This document shows positions 24,920 through 32,784 of a stretch of 64,000 bases of DNA, one piece after another. The notes under the pieces are model-generated. The model was not told the DNA's origin and ran no database searches. It saw only the letters and a list, made by a program, of their open reading frames with translations. The stretch's first letter is position 1. Each line of letters begins with the position of its first letter. Source of the stretch: Couchioplanes azureus (lineage in GTDB: Bacteria; Actinomycetota; Actinomycetes; Mycobacteriales; Micromonosporaceae); NCBI RefSeq assembly GCF_014648355.1, contig NZ_BMQY01000002.1, positions 828,389 through 892,388 on the forward strand, in the 5' to 3' direction. The position numbers and the translations under genes were made by a program.

Positions 24920-25232
24920 CCTCGTGCCTCCATCCTGGCCCTCCGGCCGGCAACGCCGCCGGCCGACCCACACCCGTCGCCCCACGTCCGTCAGCGCCGC
25001 ACGCCCGCCGGCCCACACCGGCCGGGCCCGCGTCCGTCAGCGCCCACACCGGTCGACCCACGCCGCCGCCCGCCGGCCCACACCGGCCGGTCCGCACGCG
25101 TCGGGCCTGCGCATCGGCCGGGGCAAGGACCCGACCATCCTAGGCGCGGACCCCGCGGTGATCACGCCACCCGGACCCACCACGGCCCGCACCGCGTCGC
25201 CGTGCCGTGCGCCGCCGCCCGCCGGGTCATGA
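24920..25232. other. Gene-free stretch with imperfect direct repeats
   Basis: This 313-nt stretch upstream of the protease gene holds no credible gene on either strand. It contains an exact 20-nt direct repeat (25006-25025 and 25071-25090). CGTCCGTCAGCGCC also occurs twice (about 24985 and at 25031), and GGCCGACCCAC-type segments occur near 24961 and 25052. The open frames across it are Pro/His/Arg-rich shadows. Confidence 0.6.
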
Positions 25233-25454
25233 TCACGCGACGTGTCCGCGGCGGCGGACCAGAGGGACCGAGACGGGCGGCTCCGGGGTCTCCAGCAGCT
25301 CGACCTCGAACCCCGCCAGCTCGAAGACCTCGATCGCCCGCAGCTCGCCCGGGGTCAGGTCGCCGATGCCGTCCGGGGTGTCGGCCATGGCCTTGATCAG
25401 GCATCCTTCGCATCCGCGTCCCCTACCGGGGCAGCGGCCGCAGTCGATGATCAT
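25233..25454 (-). CDS. Small Cys-rich actinobacterial protein
   Basis: This 73-residue protein begins MIIDCGRCPGRGRGCEGCL, a cluster of four cysteines within 14 residues that could hold zinc or an iron-sulfur centre. It continues with DLTPGELRAIEVFELAGFEVELL. The spacing is tight and glycine-rich. Function is unknown, but the compact conserved style suggests a real protein common among actinomycetes. The start at 25454 is fixed by GAGGAGGAAG directly upstream; the longer frame to 25526 has no such signal. It lies downstream of the NYN gene on the same strand (109 nt gap). Confidence 0.75.
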   Translation of the reverse strand: MIIDCGRCPGRGRGCEGCLIKAMADTPDGIGDLTPGELRAIEVFELAGFEVELLETPEPPVSVPLVRRRGHVA

Positions 25455-25563
25455 CACTTCCTCCTCGCGGGCGACGGTGGCCCGGCCGCGATCCGGGGGA
25501 AGTGCCTGTCGCGGACCGACCACCATCGGTGACAGTCACGCTATGGAAGGGGTACGACAAAAA

Positions 25564-27237
25564 TCAGGACCGCGCGAGCCGGCGCAGCAACGAGTCGGCA
25601 CCCATCGGGTACGCGCCATGCCGGCGCACGCCGTCCGCGACCTCCCGGTCCGACGAGATCACCACGAGCGGACGGCCCGCCGGCTCGGCCCGGACCAGCT
25701 GCCGGATCAGCTCGTCGGCGGTGTCGCCCTTGCGGGAGAACAGCACGCGTACGCCGCGGGGCGCGGGGGGCAGGCCGTGGACGCGTTCCGCCCCGTCGAA
25801 GACGACCGTGACCTCGTCCCCGGTCTGCGCGGCGATGCCGCCGAGCCCGGTGATCAGCCGCTTGCGCTGGTGCTCGAGCGACATCTCGGCGAAGCCGCGC
25901 TTGGTGACGTTGTAGCCGTCCACGATCAGGTGGGCGCGGGGCAGCGCCAGCAACTGGTCGAGACGGCCCGGGTCGTCGGTGTCCTGGGCGCGGGGGCGCG
26001 ACCGTTCCGCGGCGCCCGGCCGGTCGGCGGCGACGTCCGCCACGAAGTCGGCGGGAAGCTTGTCGGCCGGCCCGAGGGCCAGCTCGCGGCGCAGACCGGA
26101 CGCGGCCTGCCCGATCGTCTCCAGCAGCAGCCAGAGGCGGGCGTCGTCGGCGGCCCGGGCGTCCTTGGCGCTCTGCTTGCCCGAGGCCGCCGCGGCCTCC
26201 GCCTCGGCCAGGCGGGTGCGCAACCGCCGTACCTCCGCGTCGTGGTCCGCGGCCGCCTTGGCCGTACGCCCCTTCTCGGTGGCCAGCAGGTCGGCGGCCC
26301 GCTTGTGGGCCGCCTGCGTCTCGCGCAGCGCCCGGGCCGTGGTCCGGGCCTCCTCGCGGAGCTGGCCCAGTTCCTCGCGCACCCGGGCGAGCTCGTCGCG
26401 GAGCTTGTCCGCCTCCACCTTGGCCACGGCACGGTCGTGCTCGGCCCGGGCGGCACGCTGCTCCGCCTCGCGGATCTGGTGGGCCACGGCCGCGCTGTCG
26501 ACCTCGGCACGCACCGACTCGCCGGCGGCCGTCACCAGGTCGCGCCAGCCGGCCGGCCGGGCCAGATAGGCCAGGGCGGCGACCTCGACCGGGTCGGCCG
26601 CGGCGGGCGCCATCCCGGCCGCGACCGCGGCACCCAGGTCTCCGCTCTCGGTCACCACCCGGGAGCCGATGCGCTGGCGGAACAACGGGTCGGCGGTGAG
26701 CTGCGCGGCGAGCGCGGCACCGCCCAGCCGGGCGCGACGGTTCGGGGCGAACCGGGCCACCCGCCGCAGCGCGACGGGAATCTCGTCGGCCGGCATGCCG
26801 GGCAGGGCGGCGGCCGTCAGGGCGGTGATCCGCTGACGCACCGGCTCGGGCAGCACCGGCTCCGGCACCCCGGCATCCTCATCCGCCGCACCGCCGTCAT
26901 CCCCGGTGTCCGCACCCACGGCACCCGGACCCACCGCACCCGGGCGCTCAGCATCCGAGCTTGCCGCACCCGAACCGATGGCATTCGAACCCGCAGCCTC
27001 CGAGCCCAAGGCGTGCGAGCTTTCGGTGCCCGCGCCTTCGGCGCCCCCCGCACCCTCCGAGACCGCCGTGTCCGGATCCACGCCGACCACGCCGGGGCCG
27101 TCCGGGCCGCCCGCTCCGGGGCCGGGCGGGCCGGCCGCTCCGGGGCCGTCCGGGCCGCTCGGGTCCTGGTCCGGCGCACCGAGCAACGCCGCCTCCTCCT
27201 CGGAGGGGCGATCGGCGTACTCGTGCGGCGCGGACAT
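25564..27237 (-). CDS. NYN-domain (YacP-like) predicted RNase with coiled coil
   Basis: This is a 557-residue protein in four parts. First comes an acidic, Gly/Pro/Ala-rich disordered region of about 130 residues. A helical domain then ends near residue 255. A long coiled coil of heptad type (AEQRAARAEHDRAVAKVEAD onward) follows. The C-terminal NYN domain contains LIVDGYNVTKRGF, VTVVFDGAE and ISSDREVADGVRRHGA, with the acidic residues of the PIN-like RNase fold. YacP relatives cut structured RNA in Bacillus, so an RNA maturation role is plausible. The ATG at 27237 has GGGAG upstream. Confidence 0.85.
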   Translation of the reverse strand: MSAPHEYADRPSEEEAALLGAPDQDPSGPDGPGAAGPPGPGAGGPDGPGVVGVDPDTAVSEGAGGAEGAGTESSHALGSEAAGSNAIGSGAASSDAERPGAVGPGAVGADTGDDGGAADEDAGVPEPVLPEPVRQRITALTAAALPGMPADEIPVALRRVARFAPNRRARLGGAALAAQLTADPLFRQRIGSRVVTESGDLGAAVAAGMAPAAADPVEVAALAYLARPAGWRDLVTAAGESVRAEVDSAAVAHQIREAEQRAARAEHDRAVAKVEADKLRDELARVREELGQLREEARTTARALRETQAAHKRAADLLATEKGRTAKAAADHDAEVRRLRTRLAEAEAAAASGKQSAKDARAADDARLWLLLETIGQAASGLRRELALGPADKLPADFVADVAADRPGAAERSRPRAQDTDDPGRLDQLLALPRAHLIVDGYNVTKRGFAEMSLEHQRKRLITGLGGIAAQTGDEVTVVFDGAERVHGLPPAPRGVRVLFSRKGDTADELIRQLVRAEPAGRPLVVISSDREVADGVRRHGAYPMGADSLLRRLARS

Positions 27238-27311
27238 TTTCCCATTCTCCCACCGTGGGCTGCGGAAAGCTTGCGGAGGCAAGTGATCTTTTCGGGTACG
27301 GACCCGGCAGA

Positions 27312-29141
27312 ATGTCGTACCCCACCCCTACATTCCCCGCCGTGGCACAACCGGCATACGTCCAGGGCACTCTGGACACCCTCCTGAGCGCCGACGGCTC
27401 GGTCGACCCGGCGGCGCTGTCGCTGCGGGACACCACGTTCGTGGTCCTCGACCTCGAGACCACCGGCGGTGCGCCGGACGGCGGCGGGATCACCGAGATC
27501 GGCGCGGTCAAGGTGCGTGGCGGCGAGGAGCTGGGGGTGCTGGGCACCCTGGTCAACCCGGGCGAGCGCCTGCCGCCGTTCATCACCGTGCTGACCGGCA
27601 TCACCGAGGCCATGCTGGCGCCCGCCCCGCCGATCGAGGCCGTCCTGCCCAGCCTGCTTGAGTTCCTCCGGGGTGCGGTGCTGGTCGCCCACAACGCGCC
27701 CTACGACGTGGGTTTTCTCAAGGCCGCCTGCGCGCGGCACGGGCACGCCTGGCCGCAGCTGCGCGTGCTGGACACCGCCGCCCTGGCCCGCCGGGCGCTG
27801 ACCCGCGACGAGGTGCCCAACCGCAAGCTCGGCACGCTCGCGCAGTTCTTCCACGCCCGGGTGCAGCCCACCCACCGGGCGCTCGACGACGCCAAGGCCA
27901 CCGTCGACGTCCTGCACGGGCTGATCGAGCGGCTGGGCAGCTTCAAGGTCCACACCCTCGGCGACGCGATCGAGTTCGCCAAGGCGGTCACCCCCGCTCA
28001 GCGGCGCAAACGTCATCTGGCCGACGACCTGCCGCACGTGCCGGGCGTCTACGTGTTCCGGGCGGCCGACGACCGCCCGCTCTACGTCGGCACGTCGGTC
28101 GACATCGCCACCCGCGTGCGCAGCTACTTCACGGCGAGCGAGAAGCGGGCCCGGATGTCGGAGATGATCGCCGCCGCCACCCGGGTGGAGGCGGTCGAGT
28201 GCGCCCACGCGCTGGAGGCCGAGGTGCGGGAGCTGCGGCTCATCGCCACCCACGCCCCGCCCTACAACCGCAGGTCGAAATATCCGGAAAGGGTGGTCTG
28301 GCTCAAGCTCACCGCGGAGGCGTACCCGCGGCTGTCGGTGGTCCGCCAGTTCGCCGACGACGGCGCCGCCTACCTCGGGCCGTTCTCGTCGCGGCGCACC
28401 GCCGAGCTGGCCGCCGCCGGGGTCTACGACGCGGTGCCGCTGCGCCAGTGCACCCACAAGCTCTCCACCCGGACCACCACGCCGGCCTGCGTACTGGCCG
28501 AGCTGAGCAGATGCGCGGCGCCCTGCGAGCACCGCATCACCCCCGAGGAGTACGCCCTGAGCGCCGCGCTGCCCTTCAGCACGGCGACCGAGGGCGACCC
28601 GGAGCCGCTGGTGGAGGCCCTGATGGCCCGGATCGAGGCGCTGTCCGACCGGCAGCGTTACGAGGAGGCGGCGGTCGTGCGGTCCCGCCTGGTCGCCTTG
28701 CTGCGAGCCACCGTGCGCATGCAGAAGCTGCGGGCGCTCACCCGGCTCGGCGAGCTGGTCGCGGCGCGGCGCAACGACGCGTACGGATGGGAGATCATCG
28801 TGGTCCGGCACGGCCGCCTGGCCGCCGCCGCGACGTCTCCCCCGCGGTTGCATCCCCGGCCGACCCTCGACCTGGCCCGCGCGACGGCCGAGACGGTCCT
28901 ACCCGGACCGGGTCCGGTCCCGGCGGCCTCGGCCGAGGAGAGCGAGCGGATCCTGGCCTGGCTGGAACGACCCGACACCCGGCTGGTGGAAACTTCCGGC
29001 GACTGGGTGTCACCCGCGCGGGGCGCCGCGCGCTTCACTACCCTGCTCAGCAAGGCCGAAGCCGCGGCGTCGAGAAGAGACTCGTCCATTCGCTCATCGG
29101 TAACTGACCGTTCGGACGAGGCTCGCTCGCATAGGCTGTAA
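27312..29141 (+). CDS. DEDD exonuclease fused to UvrC-like GIY-YIG endonuclease
   Basis: This 609-residue protein joins a DnaQ-like proofreading exonuclease domain (Asp47 and Glu49 in VVLDLETTG, then AHNAPYDVGFL and HRALDDAKAT) to a GIY-YIG nuclease domain starting near residue 243 (VPGVYVFRAADDRPLYVGTS), followed by UvrC-style helices and a UvrB-binding-like EALSDRQRYEEAA segment. The C-terminal RNase H half of true UvrC is lacking. The same fusion is known in actinobacteria (Rv2191) and resembles E. coli Cho attached to an exonuclease, so a backup repair nuclease is likely. There is no clear ribosome binding site before the ATG. Confidence 0.92.
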   Translation: MSYPTPTFPAVAQPAYVQGTLDTLLSADGSVDPAALSLRDTTFVVLDLETTGGAPDGGGITEIGAVKVRGGEELGVLGTLVNPGERLPPFITVLTGITEAMLAPAPPIEAVLPSLLEFLRGAVLVAHNAPYDVGFLKAACARHGHAWPQLRVLDTAALARRALTRDEVPNRKLGTLAQFFHARVQPTHRALDDAKATVDVLHGLIERLGSFKVHTLGDAIEFAKAVTPAQRRKRHLADDLPHVPGVYVFRAADDRPLYVGTSVDIATRVRSYFTASEKRARMSEMIAAATRVEAVECAHALEAEVRELRLIATHAPPYNRRSKYPERVVWLKLTAEAYPRLSVVRQFADDGAAYLGPFSSRRTAELAAAGVYDAVPLRQCTHKLSTRTTTPACVLAELSRCAAPCEHRITPEEYALSAALPFSTATEGDPEPLVEALMARIEALSDRQRYEEAAVVRSRLVALLRATVRMQKLRALTRLGELVAARRNDAYGWEIIVVRHGRLAAAATSPPRLHPRPTLDLARATAETVLPGPGPVPAASAEESERILAWLERPDTRLVETSGDWVSPARGAARFTTLLSKAEAAASRRDSSIRSSVTDRSDEARSHRL

Positions 29142-29215
29142 GGACGCGGCCGCGAAGCCGAGCAATCCGCGGCTTCCCTGCGTAGGGTGTGGTCGATCGG
29201 TGAGGGGGTGTCCGG

Positions 29216-30994
29216 GTGGACGTCGACGCCGGCCACGGCGCCGCGCTTGGACGTGCCCTGCCGGCGGCACCGCTGTCCCAGCGGCTCCGATCGTTCCTGA
29301 GTTTTCAGGGCAACGACGACGATCCGGTCACCACCCTGACCCGCACCCACCGCGCCATCCACCCGTCGGCCGACGCGGGCATCCTGCGCCGCAGCTACGC
29401 CGTCGCGGAGAACATGCACCGCGGCCAGTTCCGCAAGAGCGGCGACCCGTACATCACCCACCCGCTCGCCGTCGCGCAGATCTGCGCCGAGCTGGGCATG
29501 GACACGACGACCCTGGTCGCGGCCCTGCTGCACGACACGGTCGAGGACACCAGCTACACGCTGGAGACGTTGCACGGCGACTTCGGCCCCGAGGTGACCC
29601 ACCTGGTCGACGGCGTGACCAAGTTCGACAAGGCGTTCTACGGCAAGGTCGCCGAGGCCGAGACGATCCGCAAGATGATCGTCGCGGCGGGCAAGGACGT
29701 CCGGGTCCTGGTGATCAAGCTGGCCGACCGGCTGCACAACATGCGCACCCTCGACGCCCGCTCCCCCGCCTCCCGGGCCCGCATCGCGACGGCCACGCTG
29801 GACGTGCTCGTGCCCCTCTGCGACCGCCTCGGCATCCAGGCCCTCAAGCGCGACCTCGACGACGTGGTGCTCTATCACCTCGAGCCGGAGTCCTACTCCC
29901 GCATCGACGAGCACGTGAAGAACCGTCCGGGCTGGGACGAATACCTCGCGGGCGTCTCCGCACAGGCCCGCACGGCCCTGCGCCGCCAGCGGGTCAGCGC
30001 CGACGTCAAACCGCGCCCGCGGCACTACTACTCGATCTGGAAGGACACGGTCGCGGGCGGGCACACCGTCCCGTTCGATCTGCCCCGCATCGCCGTCGTG
30101 GTCGACGGGCCGGAGACCGACTGCTACGCCGCCCTCGGCGCGATCCACGGCAAGTGGCGCCCGGTGGCCGGCCGCTTCAAGGACTTCATCGCCTCACCCA
30201 AGAACAATCTCTACCGCTCCCTGCACACCACGGTCACCGGTCCCGAGGGCCGCCTGGTCGAGGTGCTGATCCGGACGGTGTCGATGCACCGCTGCGCGGA
30301 GTACGGCGTGGCCACGGGCTACCGATACCCGAAGTCCGACTCCGAGACCGCCCCCGGCACCGACCAGCTGACCTGGCTCAAGCGGGTCCTCGACTGGGAG
30401 CAGGACACCACCGACGCGGGACAGTTCCTCGCCTCGCTGCGCTGCGACCTCGCCGAGGCCCAGATCACGGTCTTCGCCAAGGGCCGCACCGTCGAGCTTC
30501 CGGCGGGCTCCACGCCGGTCGACCTCGCGTACGAGCTGAATCCCGACCAGGGCGACCAGACGCTCGCCGCGACCGTCAACGGCCGGCTGGCCCCCCTGAG
30601 CTCCCAGCTCCGCGACGGCGACGTCGTCGAGATCTTCTCCGAGACGGACGGCCACACCGGCGCCGGAACGGGCACCGGCGTGCGCGGGCCCCGCAAGGAG
30701 TGGCTCGGCTTCGTCAAATCGACGCAGGCGCAGATGCAGATCAACCGCTACTTCGCGGAAGAGAACGCCCCGGGCATCAGCATCGCCGACAAGGTCCGCC
30801 TCGGCCGCGCGACCATCGGCCTGACCCTGCGCAAACACGACCGCGGCCTGGCCAGCGAGGTCCCGCTGCGCCGGCTCGCGGAGGAACTGGGCTACCCCGA
30901 CCTGGAAACCATGCTGGTGGCGGTGACCGAGCGCAACCTCGAACCGGACCAGGTCGTGGAGCAACTCATCGCCCTGGTGGACCACCCCGACTGA
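29216..30994 (+). CDS. Short RelA/SpoT homologue without the C-terminal regulatory region
   Basis: This is a 592-residue (p)ppGpp enzyme. The hydrolase domain has HDTVEDTSYT and KLADRLHNMRTL. The synthetase domain has RPRHYYSIWKD, FKDFIASPKNNLYRSLHTT, and VEVLIRTVSMHRCAEYG, where the usual EIQIRT Gln is Leu and the following AHW is replaced by ATG. A TGS domain (ITVFAKGRTVELPAGSTP) and a helical segment follow, and the protein ends where full-length Rel continues with zinc-finger and ACT/RRM domains. It is probably a second Rel-type enzyme with altered ribosome control. GTG 29216 has GAGGGG 8 nt upstream, and a TAGGGT -10 candidate lies at 29183-29188. Confidence 0.88.
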   Translation: MDVDAGHGAALGRALPAAPLSQRLRSFLSFQGNDDDPVTTLTRTHRAIHPSADAGILRRSYAVAENMHRGQFRKSGDPYITHPLAVAQICAELGMDTTTLVAALLHDTVEDTSYTLETLHGDFGPEVTHLVDGVTKFDKAFYGKVAEAETIRKMIVAAGKDVRVLVIKLADRLHNMRTLDARSPASRARIATATLDVLVPLCDRLGIQALKRDLDDVVLYHLEPESYSRIDEHVKNRPGWDEYLAGVSAQARTALRRQRVSADVKPRPRHYYSIWKDTVAGGHTVPFDLPRIAVVVDGPETDCYAALGAIHGKWRPVAGRFKDFIASPKNNLYRSLHTTVTGPEGRLVEVLIRTVSMHRCAEYGVATGYRYPKSDSETAPGTDQLTWLKRVLDWEQDTTDAGQFLASLRCDLAEAQITVFAKGRTVELPAGSTPVDLAYELNPDQGDQTLAATVNGRLAPLSSQLRDGDVVEIFSETDGHTGAGTGTGVRGPRKEWLGFVKSTQAQMQINRYFAEENAPGISIADKVRLGRATIGLTLRKHDRGLASEVPLRRLAEELGYPDLETMLVAVTERNLEPDQVVEQLIALVDHPD

Positions 30995-32783
30995 CCCGGG
31001 CGGCGCCGGCGGGCCCGTGCCACGACTCCCACAGGGCCGCGTACGCCCCGCCCTCGCGTACCAGCTCTTCGTGGCTGCCGACCTCGCTGACCCGCCCGCT
31101 GTCCATGACCACGATGCGGTCGGCGTCCCTGGCGGTTTGCAGGCGATGAGCGATCGCGATGACGGTCCGGTTCCGTAGTACGGCGCTGAGGGCGCGCTCG
31201 GTGTGCCGGGCAGTGATCGGATCCAGCGACGCGGTCGCCTCGTCCAGTATCACCGTGTGCGGGTCGGCCAGGACGACCCTGGCCAGGCTGAGCTGCTGGG
31301 CCTGCGCGTCGTCGAGCGTGACCTCCTCACCGAACGTGGTGTCCAGACCGTCGGGCAGTTCACCGGCCCAGTCGGCGCCGACCACCTCGAGCGCGGTGAG
31401 CAGGTCGGCGTCGCCGGCGTCAGGGGCCGCGAGAAGGAGGTTGTCGCGCAACGATTCGCGAAACACATGGTGGTCCTGGGTCACGAGGATCACGTGCCGG
31501 CGCAGCTTTTCGGCGGGCAGGCTCGACACCGGCACGCCGCCGACCGTGATGGTGCCCGCCCGTGGCGCATCCACACCGGCTACCAGTCGGCCCAGGGTGG
31601 ACTTGCCGGCGCCGGACGAGCCGACGATCGCCAGGCGTTCACCGGGCCGCACATCGAGGTTCACACCGTTGAGCACATCGCGGCCGGTGCCGTAGGCATA
31701 GTGCACATTCGAGATCTCGATCCGATCGCCGACCGGCTCGCTCGCCACCTGGTACGGCGTCTCGGCGCCCCGAACGCCCTCGACCCGGGCGAACGCGGCA
31801 CCGCCGCTCTGGAGGCTCTCCATCCAGGTGAGGATCAGGTCCAGCGGTACCGACAGCTGGCGTAGGTAGAGCGCCGAGGCGGTCACCACGCCCAGGGTCA
31901 CCGCGCCGCGGTGGTACAGCAGTCCGCCGACGATGAGCACGCCGACCACGGCGATCACGTACGACGAGTCGACGACCGGGTACAGCACGCTGCGCAGGGA
32001 GAGGGTTCGCATCCGGGTGCGCATGCCGTCGTCGACGGCTCGGTCCGCGACCGCGCGGCGCTGCTGCTCGAGGCCGAAGGCATCGACCGTGCGGGCGCCG
32101 GCCGACGTGCTGACCAGGACGTCGGTGATCGCCGAGCCGGCGGTTCCCTCGGCCAGGTAGGCCGTGCGAGCCCGCCGGAGGTACCACCGGCTGACGAACA
32201 CGATGCCGGTCATGCCGACGATGCCGCAGGCACCCAGCAACGGGTCGAGGAAGAAGGTGAGCACGAGGATCAGCACGGCCTGCACGGCGGCGACGAGGAC
32301 TTCGGGGATGCCGTCGCGCAGGATCCGGGCGACCTCGGAGACGTCGTGGACCACGCGTGCCGTGATATCGCCGGGCGACGTACGTTCGACCAGCGAAGCG
32401 GGCAGCCCGAGGGCACGGTCGACCGCCTGCTCGCGAACCCGGGCGGCGGTCCGCTCGCCGAACCGGAACCCGATGAGCAGCGCCGACCGGGACAGCAGAA
32501 TCTGCAGGCCCGCGGAGAACACGATCGACAGGGCCAGCCAGTTGATCGTGGTCAGGGCGCCGGCCGACGTCGCCGGGTTCCGGGTGGCGTCGGCCACGGT
32601 GTCGATGATCCGGCCGAGCAGCCAGGGTCCGGCCAGCGCTGCCAGCGCGGCCGAGCCGTTGAGGAGCAGCATCCAGACGACCGATGCGCGATCGGCACGG
32701 ATGAGATGACGGGCTGCCCGCCGCAACTGGGCAGGTCCGGCCACCGCGAGGTGGTTCTCCGGCGGCTCGGGGTGGCCTTCCAT
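30966..32783 (-). CDS. ABC exporter half-transporter with degenerate signature motif
   Basis: This is a 605-residue type IV half-transporter: six membrane helices in the first 320 residues, then a nucleotide-binding domain. Walker A (VGSSGAGKSTLG, about residue 385), Walker B (VILDEATASLD) and the H-loop (AIAHRLQ) are intact. The ABC signature that should read LSGGQ is LDDAQAQQ (about residue 490). It starts 1 nt after the stop of the partner gene, so the two are coupled and almost certainly form a heterodimer. Its 3' end overlaps the convergent rel gene by 29 bp. No cargo, lantibiotic or resistance gene is adjacent. Confidence 0.9.
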   Translation of the reverse strand: MEGHPEPPENHLAVAGPAQLRRAARHLIRADRASVVWMLLLNGSAALAALAGPWLLGRIIDTVADATRNPATSAGALTTINWLALSIVFSAGLQILLSRSALLIGFRFGERTAARVREQAVDRALGLPASLVERTSPGDITARVVHDVSEVARILRDGIPEVLVAAVQAVLILVLTFFLDPLLGACGIVGMTGIVFVSRWYLRRARTAYLAEGTAGSAITDVLVSTSAGARTVDAFGLEQQRRAVADRAVDDGMRTRMRTLSLRSVLYPVVDSSYVIAVVGVLIVGGLLYHRGAVTLGVVTASALYLRQLSVPLDLILTWMESLQSGGAAFARVEGVRGAETPYQVASEPVGDRIEISNVHYAYGTGRDVLNGVNLDVRPGERLAIVGSSGAGKSTLGRLVAGVDAPRAGTITVGGVPVSSLPAEKLRRHVILVTQDHHVFRESLRDNLLLAAPDAGDADLLTALEVVGADWAGELPDGLDTTFGEEVTLDDAQAQQLSLARVVLADPHTVILDEATASLDPITARHTERALSAVLRNRTVIAIAHRLQTARDADRIVVMDSGRVSEVGSHEELVREGGAYAALWESWHGPAGAARVSRGGPPGR

Positions 32784-32784
32784 C

